Shown here in pieces: positions 31,400 to 42,207 of a stretch of 64,000 nucleotides of DNA. Where the stretch lies: assembly GCF_001659605.2 (NCBI RefSeq), contig NC_035169.2, positions 15,872,263-15,936,262 of the forward strand. The letters run 5' to 3'. Every line of letters begins with the position of its first letter. The first letter of the stretch is position 1. Position numbers and translations under genes: made by a program. The stretch is from Manihot esculenta. Taxonomy: Eukaryota > Streptophyta > Magnoliopsida > Malpighiales > Euphorbiaceae. Under the pieces are notes generated by a model. It searched no databases, was not told the origin of the DNA, and saw only the letters and a list, made by a program, of their open reading frames with translations.

Positions 31400-32199
31400 T
31401 GACGCGGAACCCTATGGCACAAGCCTCAAACCCACACGCACAAGTAGATAAGGAATCCAAAGATCTGATAAACCCACCTCCTATGGCACCCCACACTTAG
31501 AGAAGCTGAAACACCAATGATTGAAGGATTTAGATGAGAATCTGACAAACGCCACAACAAATAGTTGATAAGTTAATCGAGATTCCTGGTGCAATTGATG
31601 AAAGCAAATCCTCACTCTCACTCAAAGCAATACACGCCAAAGGCATGAAAATAATTCTGATAATTTGATTTCAAAGCTGCCTCTTACAATTGTTTCTTAT
31701 CCTTATATAGTAAGGAGAAAAACAAATAAAACCCTAAGACACTCTTCTTGGGCCTGACTTAAACACATAAGGCCCAAGCCCAATCACACACTAAAATAAC
31801 ACATAAGTATTAAAACATAAGCCCAAAACATGGCCCAACACTCTAAAACTTAAAAGATAAAATATGGCCAGAATACAAGCCCAAACAAAGCTAAAATAAA
31901 ATAAGTGTTCAAATAATAAAACATAGCAAGCCCATCATAACAAAGCTGAATCTTCACAAAAACCTTACTTGATCTTCACTTTAGGCTTCCCTTTGTGTAG
32001 TCTTAGCCCATAGGTTTGATTAGGCTCCCTAAGCCTATGATTGCAAGTGTTGCACCAAATCTGTCCCATATGAGTTGAAGCTCGCCCCAAATATATATGG
32101 ATCATATGAATATGATTTTGAACCCCTTTTAGATCCATTTGAATGACATAAGTTTGCTCCACACCATTGTTAGAAATTTGCCCTATTGGATCCGTATCA
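31400..32199 (-). repeat. 3' LTR of A3
   Basis: 800 bp, preceded in sense by the purine tract ending GGAGAGAA. It encodes the last ~78 residues of the A3 ORF. Confidence 0.94.
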
Positions 32200-33383
32200 T
32201 TCTCTCCTTCTTTAAAAAAGATTCGTCCTCGAATCTTGTTGATATTTATGTCAAAAAGGGAAGCTTTAGGAACCCATTTATCTTCAAAGACCTCCTTTTG
32301 AATGGGTGGAAATAGGATAAAACTTTCGTCATGAATGTTTTCATCAACAACCTGCACATCAAGAACAAATGAACTAGACATAAAAATATTAGTCATAGAA
32401 AGATCTTGTGGATGTGACCCATTCTCTTCTACAACTTCCAAAACAGTCTTATTCACCTCCTCCACCTCATCAATCATGTGCTCCCCATGTCCACCATCAT
32501 TCACAACCTCTTCTATAAGCTCATTAATGGAATTTTCAAGAACAACTACATTAGATGCATGCATTACAACTTCCTCTTCAATTTCAATCTCTATGGAAGT
32601 TGACATTGAAACGTTAGCCTCTTCTTTCTCCTTTTCTTTCTCCATCTTCCCTCCTTGAACTAGTCTTGATTCTTTTCCAGCCTCGTTACCCTCAAACTCA
32701 CTCTTTTCTCTCATTTTTTCCGCAGAACTCAAGCTCTCACTCTCCTTTGTAGCCAAGGCCAAAGCCTCCCTCTCCCTCTCCAGCATTTTTATGTGATCGG
32801 CATATACCTCTTGAGGTGATAAAGGAGCGAGTATAAGCTTCTGTCCTTCATGAGTGAATGAGTACTTATTATTGAGCCTATCATGTTGCACCTTTCTATC
32901 ATATTGCCACGGCCTACCCAACAATATATGGCTTGCCTGCATAGGTACCACATCGCACAAGATCTCATCCTTATACCTACCAATAGAAAATGGTATAACC
33001 ACCTGGCGTGTAACTCTGACCTCACCACATTCGTTCAACCATTGCAATCTGTATGGCTTAGGGTGTTTAATAGAAGCCAAGCCCAATTTCTCCACCATAT
33101 ACACACTAGCCACATTTGCACAACTACCTCCATCAATAATGACAGTACACACTTTTCCATTAACCAAACACCTAGTGTGAAATATGTTTTCCCGTTGTTC
33201 CAGGCTTTCTTCCTTAACCTGCATATTCAGAGCACGCCTAGCAACAAGCATCTCACAATGTGCAGCAAGCAACACATTATTAACAGACACATCCAAATCA
33301 TCACAGTCATTATTGCAATTATGAGTTCTTTGAGGTATTCTTGTAGAAGTGGACGCTGGTGAGATATTCTGATCTTTACTCAT
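31965..33383 (-). CDS. A3 ORF: protease plus acidic region, reading into 3' LTR
   Basis: 472 residues from ATG 33381-33383 (MSKDQNISPAS). Same plan as the A2 ORF: IIDGGSCAN protease motif, [11 protein letters not shown], linker KEKEKEEANV, acidic segment (EIEIEEEVVMHASNVVVLEN, INELIEEVVND, DESFILFPPIQKEVFEDK), KIRGRIFFKEGEN, then the LTR tail with [14 protein letters not shown] and stop after KPKVKIK. The frame is intact. With identical LTRs this copy is a good representative of the currently mobile A subfamily. Confidence 0.86.
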   Translation of the reverse strand: MSKDQNISPASTSTRIPQRTHNCNNDCDDLDVSVNNVLLAAHCEMLVARRALNMQVKEESLEQRENIFHTRCLVNGKVCTVIIDGGSCANVASVYMVEKLGLASIKHPKPYRLQWLNECGEVRVTRQVVIPFSIGRYKDEILCDVVPMQASHILLGRPWQYDRKVQHDRLNNKYSFTHEGQKLILAPLSPQEVYADHIKMLEREREALALATKESESLSSAEKMREKSEFEGNEAGKESRLVQGGKMEKEKEKEEANVSMSTSIEIEIEEEVVMHASNVVVLENSINELIEEVVNDGGHGEHMIDEVEEVNKTVLEVVEENGSHPQDLSMTNIFMSSSFVLDVQVVDENIHDESFILFPPIQKEVFEDKWVPKASLFDININKIRGRIFFKEGENDTDPIGQISNNGVEQTYVIQMDLKGVQNHIHMIHIYLGRASTHMGQIWCNTCNHRLREPNQTYGLRLHKGKPKVKIK

Positions 33384-34318
33384 CCTACCTTGAATCAACA
33401 AAGAACAAAGAGAACTAGCAAATATTGTGTTAGAAAGGAAAGCACTCAAGTGTCTGCACACTTACCACTTTTTTGCTGATTCTTCAATTGCACTTCAGAA
33501 ACTAAGGTCAACCAACCAACCACAAGGTGCGTTTAATGAAACAAAAAAAAAGAAAACCTAAAGAAAGAACGAAGCGCGCAAAAACTAGAAAGAAGACACT
33601 GACAATTTGAAAAGTAACACATGAACTAGGTTTTGTGCTACTTGAAAAATATTACCTAGAGTATAGCCACAAGCAAACAATACTCCAGCAATGTCAAGGA
33701 AGTAAAAGCAAGCTTAAACCAAAAAGAAACTTTGAATTGAAATAAAGACAAATCTGGACAAAAGTTTGAATTTAATTCACTTAAATGCAAATTAAATATG
33801 GATCTATTTAAATCTACCCAAAAAAGGCAAGTATCAAAAACACCACAAATAGAATAAAAAAATATATATATATAAATTTCTCTCAGATCATAAATATGGA
33901 CGAAAATGGGCATTAAAAAAAAGGATTTGACACCAAATCGATTTAGATCCAATTGCCTTAAATGTGCACTTTAGGAAATAGGCAGAAATTCTTTTATCTC
34001 CTAATCTGGATTCAACCAAATTCAAAATTCAAAATTGATTCCCACAAATTACAGCAATCAATTGAGATAGGTAAGGCAATATGGACGAAAAAGGAAGTAT
34101 ATCACAATTTCGGCCAGATCAAGGTAAATAAGGCAAAGGCGATTTTTTTTTTTTGGATTTCAATTTTTTTTTTTTTTTTTTTTTAGATTAATAATCAAGA
34201 AGGTGCAGCCATGGATACACAAGCTTTCACCGGAAAGAACAAGGAAGAAAAGGAAAACTCAAAAACCCTAGATCCTAAGATAAATCAGAATTTACCTCAC
34301 TTTGGCTCTGATACCAAC
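33384..34318 (-). other. A3 leader with primer-binding site
   Basis: 0.93 kb, including the primer-binding site ending at 34317 (TTGGTATCAGAGCC in sense) and a T-rich tract at 34142-34185. No gene. Confidence 0.85.
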
Positions 34319-35118
34319 TGACGCGGAACCCTATGGCACAAGCCTCAAACCCACACGCACAAGTAGATAAGGAATCCAAAGATCTGATAAACCCACCTCC
34401 TATGGCACCCCACACTTAGAGAAGCTGAAACACCAATGATTGAAGGATTTAGATGAGAATCTGACAAACGCCACAACAAATAGTTGATAAGTTAATCGAG
34501 ATTCCTGGTGCAATTGATGAAAGCAAATCCTCACTCTCACTCAAAGCAATACACGCCAAAGGCATGAAAATAATTCTGATAATTTGATTTCAAAGCTGCC
34601 TCTTACAATTGTTTCTTATCCTTATATAGTAAGGAGAAAAACAAATAAAACCCTAAGACACTCTTCTTGGGCCTGACTTAAACACATAAGGCCCAAGCCC
34701 AATCACACACTAAAATAACACATAAGTATTAAAACATAAGCCCAAAACATGGCCCAACACTCTAAAACTTAAAAGATAAAATATGGCCAGAATACAAGCC
34801 CAAACAAAGCTAAAATAAAATAAGTGTTCAAATAATAAAACATAGCAAGCCCATCATAACAAAGCTGAATCTTCACAAAAACCTTACTTGATCTTCACTT
34901 TAGGCTTCCCTTTGTGTAGTCTTAGCCCATAGGTTTGATTAGGCTCCCTAAGCCTATGATTGCAAGTGTTGCACCAAATCTGTCCCATATGAGTTGAAGC
35001 TCGCCCCAAATATATATGGATCATATGAATATGATTTTGAACCCCTTTTAGATCCATTTGAATGACATAAGTTTGCTCCACACCATTGTTAGAAATTTGC
35101 CCTATTGGATCCGTATCA
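34319..35118 (-). repeat. 5' LTR of A3
   Basis: 800 bp, next to the primer-binding site and, as far as I can read, identical to the 3' LTR at 31400-32199. Confidence 0.94.
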
Positions 35119-35215
35119 TTTGGATTCCATATCTACTTGTGCGTGTGGGTTTGAGGCTTGTGCCATAGGGTTCCGCGTCACCTAGTCATTTCTGGCATGT
35201 TTTGTGGGGGAAATT

Positions 35216-36014
35216 TGACGCGGAACCCTATGGCACTAGCCTCAAACCCACACGCACAAGTAGATATGGAATCCAAAGATTTGATAAACCCGCCTCCTAT
35301 GGCACCCCAAACTTAGGGAAGCTGAAACACCAATGATCGAAGGATTTAGATGAGAATCGGACAAACGCCACAACGAATAGTTGATAAGTTAGCCAAGATT
35401 CCTGGTGCAATTGATAAAAGCAAATCCTCACTCTCACTCAAAGCAATACACGCCAAAGGCATGAAAATAATTCTGAAAAGTTTGATTAAAAGCTGCCTCT
35501 TACAATTGTTTCTTATCCTTATATAGTAAGGAGAAAAACAAATAAAACCCTAAGACACTCTTCTTGGACTTGACTTAAACACATAAGGCCCAAGCCCAAT
35601 CACACACTAAAATAACACATAAGTATTAAAACATAAGCCCAAAAGTTGGCCCAACACTCTAAAACTTAAAAGATAAAGTATGGCCAGAATACAAGCCCAA
35701 ACAAAGCTAAAATAAAACAAGTGTTAAATAATAAAAATATAGCAAGCCCATCATAACAAAGCTGAATCTGCACAACAGCCTCACTTGATCTTCACTTTAG
35801 GCTTCCCTTTGTGTAGTTTTAGCCCATAGTTTTGATTAGGCTCCCTAAGCCTATGATTGCAAGTGTTGCACCAAATCTGTCCAATATGAGTTGAAGCACA
35901 CCCCAAATATATATGGATCATATGAATATGATTTTGAACTCCTTTTAGATCCATTTGAATGACATAAGTTTGCCCCACACCAATGTTAAAATTTGCCCTA
36001 TTGGATCAGTATCA
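35216..36014 (-). repeat. Solo LTR-A in B2 integrase, TSD AAATT
   Basis: 799 bp, intact ends (one change near the U3 end, gatcagtatca), flanked by AAATT at 35211-35215 and 36015-36019. It interrupts integrase between ...LWGK and LGTKLLF. It lies only 35 bp from another solo LTR-A. Confidence 0.93.
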
Positions 36015-36647
36015 AAATTGGGTACTAAGCTTTTATTTTCTACTACTTGTCATCCACAGACAGATGGCCAAACTGAAGTTGTTAATAGGACATTAGGAAC
36101 TATGCTTCATGCTATTGTGGATAGGAACTTGAAAACTTGGGAAGAATGTTTGCCATATGTTGAATTTGCTTATAATCGAGCAGTCCATTCTTCTACTGGT
36201 TATTCACCTTTTGAGGTTGTGTATGGTTTTAATCCATTAACTGTATTAGATTTAATGCCTTTACCTTTGAATGAGTTGTCTAATTTAGATGGAAAAGCGA
36301 AGGCTGAGATGGTTGAATCAATACACGTGAAAGCGCGTGAGCATATTGAGAAGCGTAACAGCATATATGAGAAACAGGCCAAAAAAGGGTCGCAAGAAAG
36401 TTGTATTCAGACCAGGTGATTGGGTTTGGATCCATATGCGAAAGGAAAAGTTTCCGACTCAAAGGAAATCAAAACTCGATGCACGAGGGGATGGACCATA
36501 TCAAGTGCTGGAACGGATCAATGACAATGCATACATAATTGATCTGCCAGGTGAGTTTGGTGTAAGTGCTACCTTTAATGTTTCTGATTTGTCTCCTTTT
36601 GATTTTTGTACAGATTCGAGGACGAATTCTTTTCAAGAGGGAGGGGA

Positions 36648-37053
36648 TGATGTAAGCACGACCAACAACACCAAAAATGATGAGCTAGCATTGCCAGTAG
36701 TGGGTAGTTAACCAGTAGTGGATAGTGGCATAGATCATGGATCCATGCAAAGTAGTGGGTAGTGGCATATCATAGGTCCACGCATAGTAGTGGGAAGTGG
36801 CAAAAATCATGGGTCTTTATTAAGGTTATATAAGCATCTCTTTTTCTATATTGTACACAGATTATCAATTATTCACTTTAATGGCTTTATACGATTCTTC
36901 TTTGAGAGCTTAAAAGAGATCTTGGTTCTTGACAGTGCATCACGAATAAGGTTTGATACTAACTTGTATGTTTCTTATTCTTGCTGCTCTTAAAATCAAT
37001 CCATTATAAGTGTTCTTAATCGCATGTTAATTAAGGGTGCTTTAGATTAGGGC
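36648..37053 (+). repeat. 3' LTR of B2, internally deleted and cut at its end
   Basis: Begins TGATGTAAGC after the purine tract gagggagggga. A deletion after 'gctagcattgcc' removes the coding tail and part of the repeat block. The last ~100 bp, including the CA end, are missing, and the sequence passes into a family-A leader at ~37054. Confidence 0.86.
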
Positions 37054-38206
37054 AATTGCATCTAAATTGATTTGATGTCAAATCCTTCTTTTAACAACAG
37101 AATTTTTGTCCATGTTTCTGATCTGAGTGAAATCTACATTTTTCTTTTCTGATTCTATTTGTGGTGTTTTGATACTTTCCTTTTTGGGTAGATTTAAGTA
37201 GATCCATATTTAATTTGCGTTGAAGTGAATTAAATGCAAATTTTTTTGTCCAGGTTCGTTTTATTTGATTTCTAAGTTTCTTTTTTTGGTTTAAGCTTGT
37301 TTTTGCTTCCTTTACATTGTTGGAGTATTGTTTGCTTGTGTCTATACTCTAGGTGATATTTTTCAAGTAGCACAAAGCCTAGTTCGTGTCTTACTTTCCA
37401 AATTGTCCGTGTCTTCTTTCTAGTTTTTTGCGCGCTTCCTTCTTTCTTTAGGTTTTCTTCTTTGTTTCATTAAACGCACCTTGTGATTAGTTGGTTGACC
37501 TTAGTTTTTGAAGTGCAATGGAAGAATCAGCAAAAGAATGGTAAGAGTGCAAACACTTGAGTACTTTTTTTAACACAATATTTGCTAGTTCTTTTTGTTC
37601 TTTGTTGATTTAAGGTAGGATGAGTAAAGACAAGAATGTGGTGGATCGTACTGATGGAAGAGAATCGAATATGGGTAACGATTATAAGCTCTTTAAAAAG
37701 TCAGTCAGTGGTGAGTTACAAAGGCTCAATAAGACTCTTGAGAGGTTGACTGAAACTATGGAGAGTTTGAATGTCTCACAAGCTTCCACTTCTACAAGAA
37801 TACCTCAAAAAACTCTTAATTGCAATAATGACTCTGATGATTCGGATGTGTTGGTCAATAATGTGTTGCTTGCTACACATTGTGAGATGCTTGCTGCTAG
37901 GCGTGCTCTGAATATGCAGGTTAAGGAAGAAAGCCTAGAACAACGGGAAAACATATTTCACACTAGGTGTTTGGATAATGGAAAAGTGTGTACTCTCATT
38001 ATTGATGGAGGTAGTTGCACAAATGTGGCTAGTGTGTATATGGTGGAAAAATTGGGCTTGACTTCTGTTAAACACCCTAAGCCATATAGATTGCAATGGT
38101 TGAATGATTGTAGAGAGGTTAGGGTTACACGCCAGGTGGTTATACCATTTTCTATTGGTAGGTACAAGGATGAGATCTTATGTGATGTGGTACCTATGCA
38201 GGCAAG

Positions 38207-38932
38207 TGATGTAAGCACGACCAACAACACCAAAAATGATGAGCTAGCATTGCCTCAAGGACCAATTACAAGGCTGAGATCCAAGAGGTTGAAGGAAGCA
38301 CTTCAAGGATTCATGAAGGAATATGTTGAAGCTTTGCAAGTTCATTTTGAAGTTGAAGAACAATCTGGCCATTCCAAGTCAATTAGGCCAAATGTGTCCT
38401 TATTGACAATTCAAATTCTGTATTTATAGTGGGTAGTCATTTAGTAGTTGGTAGTTAACCAGTAGTGGGTAGTTATTTGGTAGTGGGTAGTTAAACAGTA
38501 GTGGGTGGTTACCTAGTAGTGGATAGTGGCATAGATCATGGGTCTATGCATAGTTGTGGGTAGTGGCAAAGATCATGGGTCCATGTATAGTAGTGGGAAG
38601 TGGCAAAGATCATGGGTCTTAATTTAGGCTATATAAAGCATCCATTTTTCTATTGTAGAGACAGATTATCAATTATTCAATACAATTGCTTGATGCGATT
38701 CTTCTTTGAGAGCTTAAGAGAGATCTTGGTTCTTGACATTGCATCACGAATAAGGTTTGATACTAACTTGTATGTTTCTTATTCTTGCTGCTCTTGAAAT
38801 CAATCCATTATAAGTGTTCTTAATTGCATGTTAATTAAGGGTGCTTTAGATTGGGGAATTATTTTCTGAATTAAGTTCTTTTTACTAGGGTATGTGTCGT
38901 TTCAGTCTCTAATAGGCTGGGGTTCCGCATCA
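38207..38932 (+). repeat. Solo LTR-B, TSD GCAAG
   Basis: 726 bp, TGATGTAAGC ... TTCCGCATCA, flanked by GCAAG at 38202-38206 and 38933-38937, inside the A unit 1 ORF. The full U3 repeat block and TATA (near 38630) are present. Confidence 0.94.
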
Positions 38933-39100
38933 GCAAGCCATATGTTGTTGGGTAGACCGTGGCAACATGATAGAAAGGTGCAACATGATGGGTTCAATAA
39001 CAAGTACTCCACTCATGAAGGACAGAAGGTTATACTCGCTCCTTTATCACCTCAAGAGGTATATGTTGATCAAATAAAGATGCTGGAGAGGGAGAGGGAG

Positions 39101-39897
39101 TGATGCGGAACCCTATGGCACAAGCCTCAAACCCACACGCACAAGTAGATACGGAATCCAAAGATCTGATAAACCCACCTCCTATGGCACCCCAAACTTA
39201 GAGAAGCTGAAACACCAATGATCGAAGGATTTAGATGAGAATCCGACAACGCCACAACGAATAGTTGATAAGTTAGCCAAGATTCCTGGTGCAATTGATG
39301 AAAGCAAATCCTTACTCTCACTCAAAGCAATACACGCCAAAGGCATGAAAGAAATTCTGAAAAGTTTGATTAAAAGCTGCCTCTTACAATTGTTTCTTAT
39401 CCTTATATAGTAAGGAGAAAAACAAATAAAACTCTAAACACTCTTCTTGGGTCTGACTTAAACACCTAAGGTCCAAGCCCAATCACACACTAAAATAACG
39501 CATAAGTATTAAAACATAAGCCCAAAACATGGCCCAACACCGTAAAACTTAAAAGATAAAATATGGCTAGAATACAAGCCCAAACAAAGCTAAAATAAAA
39601 CAAGTGTTAAATCATAAAAATATAGCCAGCCCATCATATCAATGCTGAATAAATTAGACAGCGCTATCTCCATTACACACCTTAAGCAAGGTGAGTAGCT
39701 TAGGTGTGTCTTCAAGCTTCACGAGACATTTGCCAAAGGCAAGCTGAGTCACTTCTTGTGTTACTTGTTCTTGAATGTGTAAGTTCATAGCTGCTTCAAG
39801 CTTCTTAGCTTTGCTCCTTGTCACTGGTCCACTAGGGAGCCCCAATGGATCCTTGCTTCCTTGATTTTCATGTGATTGGGTTTGCTGGTTCGTATCA
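39101..39897 (-). repeat. Solo LTR-D, TSD GGGAG
   Basis: 797 bp, flanked by GGGAG at 39096-39100 and 39898-39902. Its U5 end reads TGATGCGG instead of TGACGCGG, a C-to-T change. It shows D elements have inserted into A copies as well as the reverse. Confidence 0.94.
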
Positions 39898-40468
39898 GGG
39901 AGGCTTCGGCCTTGGCCACAAAGGGGAGTGAGAGCTTGAATTCTGCGGAAAAGATGAGAGAAAAGAGTGAGTTTGAGGGTAAAGAGGCTGAAAAAGAATC
40001 AAGACTAGTTCAAGGAGGGAAGGTGGAGAAAGAAAAGGAGAAAGAAGAGGCTAAAGTTCCAATCTCAACTTCCATAGAGATTGAAATTGAAGAGGAAGTT
40101 GTAATGCTTGAATCTAATGTAGTTGTTGTTGAGAATTCCATCAATGAACTTATAGAAGTGGTTGTGAATGATGAGGGAGATGGGGAGCACGTGATTGATG
40201 AGGTGGAGTAGGCGAATGAGATTGTTTTAGAAGTTGTAGAGGAGAATGGGTCACATCCACAAGATCTTTCTATGACTAATATTTTTATGCCTAGTTCATT
40301 TGTTCTTGATGTGCAGGTTGTTGATGAAAACATTCATGACGAAAGTTTTATCCTATTTCCACCTATTCCAAAGGAGGTCTTTGAAGATACACGGGTTCCT
40401 AAAGCTTCTCTTTTTGATATAAATATCAGCAAGATTCGAGGACGAATCTTTTCTAAAGAAGGAGAGAA

Positions 40469-41267
40469 TGATACGGATCCAATAGGGCAAATTTCTAACA
40501 ATGGTGTGAAGCAAACTTATGTCATTCAAATGGATCTAAAAGGAGTTCAAAATAATATTCATATGATCCAAATATATTTGGGGCGTGCTTCAACTCATAT
40601 GGGACATATTTGGTGCAACACTTGCAATCATAGGCTTAGGGAGCCTAATCAAACCTATGGGCTAAAACTACACAAAGGGAAGCCTAAAGTGAAGATCAAG
40701 TAAGGCTTTTGTGAAGATTCAGCTTTGTTATGATGGGCTTGCTATATTTTTATTATTTAACACTTGTTTTATTTTAGCTTTGTTTGGGCTTGTATTCTGG
40801 CCATACTTTATCTTTTAAGTTTTAGAGTATTGGGCCATGTTTTGGGCTTATGTTTTAATACTTATGTGTTATTTTAGTGTGTGATTGGGCTTGGGCCTTA
40901 GGTGTTTAAGTCAGGTCCAAGAAGAGTGTCTTAGGTTTTTATTTATTTTTATCTTTACTATATAAGGATAAGAAACAATTGTAAGAGGTAGCTTTTAATC
41001 AAAATTTCAAAATTCTTCTCATGCCTTTGGCGTGCATTGCTTTGAGTGAGAGTGATGATTTGCTTTCATCAATTGCACCAGGAATCTTGGCTTACTTATC
41101 AACTATTTGTTGTGGTGTTTGTCAGATTCTCATCTAAATCCTTAGATCATTAGTGTTTCAGCTTCTCTAAGTTTGGGGTGCCATAGGAGGTGGGTTTATC
41201 AAATCTTTGGATTCCATATCTACTTGTGCGTGTGGGTTTGAGGCTTGTGCTATAGGTTTCCGCGTCA
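40469..41267 (+). repeat. LTR-A shared by two adjacent A units
   Basis: 799 bp with a purine tract on its left (ending gaaggagagaa) and a primer-binding site on its right (41269-41282), so it is the 3' LTR of unit 1 and the 5' LTR of unit 2. This LTR-internal-LTR-internal order is what unequal recombination between LTRs, or a tandem integration, leaves. Confidence 0.9.
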
Positions 41268-42207
41268 GTTGGTATCAAAGCCAAAGTGAGGTAAATTCTT
41301 ATTTATCTCAGGATCTAGAGTTTTTTTTTTTTGAGTTTTTCCTTTTCTTCCTTATTAATTTCAGTGAAAGCTTGCGTATTCATGGCTGCACCTTCTTGAT
41401 AAATTATCACATAATCTTTTTTGGAAGAAAAATTTGAAATCTAAAAAAAAAAAAATCGCCTTTGCCATATTTATCTTGATCTGGCCGAAATTGTGATATG
41501 CTTCCTTTTTCCTCTATATTTTCTTACCTATCTCAATTGATTGCTGTAGTTTATGGGAATCAAGTTTGAATTTTGAATTGGGTTGAATCCAGATTAGGAG
41601 ACAAAAGAAATGTGCCTATTCCTTAAAGTGCACATTTAAGGCAACTGCATCTAAATCGATTTGATGTCAAATCCTCCTTTTAAAATTAGAATTTTCGTCC
41701 ATGTTTCTGATCTGAGTGAAATTTACATTTTTCTTTCTGATTCTATTTGTGGGGTTTTGATACTTTCCTTTTTGGGTAGATTTATATAGATCCATATTTA
41801 ATTTGCTTTGAAGTGAATTAAATTCAAACTTTTATTCAGGTTCATTTTTTTATTTCAATTCTAAGTTTCTTTTTTGGTTTAAGCTTGCTTTTGCTTGCTT
41901 GAAATTGCTGGAGTATTGTTTGCTTGGGTCTACATTCTAGGTGATATTTTTCAAGTAGCACAATGCCTAGTTCGTGTCTTATTTTCCAAATTGTCGGTGT
42001 CTTCTTTCTAGTTTTTTGCGCGCTTCCTTCTTTCTTTAGGTTTTCTTCTTTGTTTCATTAAACGCAACTTATGGTTGGTTGGTTGACCTTAGTTTCTGAA
42101 GTGCAATTGAAGAATCAGCAAACGAATGGTAAGAGTGCAAACACTTGAGTGCTTTTTTTAACACAATATTTGCTAGTTCTTTTTATTCTTTGTTGATTTA
42201 AGGTAGG
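41268..42207 (+). other. A unit 2 leader
   Basis: 0.94 kb, T-rich, collinear with the leaders of D1, A2 and A3. Contains short T- and A-tracts near 41320 and 41445. No gene; ATGs here open only short frames. Confidence 0.8.

Larger units (their letters stand above)
31400..35118 (-). mobile_element. A3: full-length non-autonomous A element, TSD TTTGG
   Basis: 3,719 bp; 3' LTR 31400-32199, 5' LTR 34319-35118, TSD TTTGG at 31395-31399 and 35119-35123. The two 800-bp LTRs look identical on direct reading, making this the youngest element in the window. It is nested in an LTR-A in the opposite orientation. Confidence 0.95.
30657..35180 (+). repeat. Solo LTR-A in B2 integrase, split by A3 (TSD CTTAG/CCTAG)
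   Basis: 30657-31399 plus 35119-35180 rebuilds an ~800-bp LTR-A. Flanks are CTTAG (30652-30656) and CCTAG (35181-35185), one mismatch. The B integrase reads across once it is removed (...NFLSHFWHVLWG). The A3 element inserted 57 bp from its end. Confidence 0.9.
29355..36647 (+). pseudogene. B2 pol (RT-RH-IN), interrupted
   Basis: RT resumes at [14 protein letters not shown]. The RT motif YFDD is changed to YFDH (vvvYFDHILIYS), removing the second catalytic Asp. RH is deleted internally at 29879/29880 (ECD joins to the TDHQSLK region). The integrase HHCC region ([18 protein letters not shown]) is present; TAG at ~30337 replaces a Glu. The core runs IVSDRDSNF, then after the insertions [19 protein letters not shown] and [14 protein letters not shown] 1-bp insertion near 36385 shifts the frame. 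The tail enters LTR-B. Confidence 0.87.
29355..37053 (+). mobile_element. B2: 5'-truncated B element with nested insertions
   Basis: RT second half to 3' LTR of a B copy: 29355-30656, 35181-35215, 36015-36647, then LTR-B 36648-37053 (cut). It is split by a solo LTR-A (30657-35180, itself split by A3) and by another solo LTR-A (35216-36014). It lacks the 5' LTR, gag, PR and first half of RT. Confidence 0.88.
37054..40468 (+). mobile_element. A unit 1 (subfamily I), internal region without its own 5' LTR
   Basis: Leader 37054-37619, ORF from 37620, purine tract ending 40468, then LTR-A 40469-41267. The 5' LTR and primer-binding site are missing because of the join to LTR-B. Two solo LTRs sit inside the ORF: LTR-B 38207-38932 and LTR-D 39101-39897, each with a perfect TSD. 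Confidence 0.88.
37620..40468 (+). pseudogene. A unit 1 ORF, split by two solo LTRs and a stop
   Basis: Starts MSKDKNVVDRTDG with a helical N-terminus (ELQRLNKTLERLTETMESLN) that the A2/A3 type lacks. The protease motif is IIDGGSCTN. It is interrupted at MQAS by LTR-B and at LERERE by LTR-D; one codon is missing at NNKYSTHEG. The acidic region follows with TAG at 40209-40211 for Glu (EVE-stop-ANE). The frame after that stop continues into the LTR to 40703. Apart from the insertions and the one stop, coding is well kept. Confidence 0.86.

Noticed and set aside
34884..35081. 65-codon ORF in LTR-A as a stand-alone gene
   Set aside because: It is in frame with and continuous from the A ORF through the purine tract, so it is better read as the end of that protein; the inner ATG has no promoter of its own.
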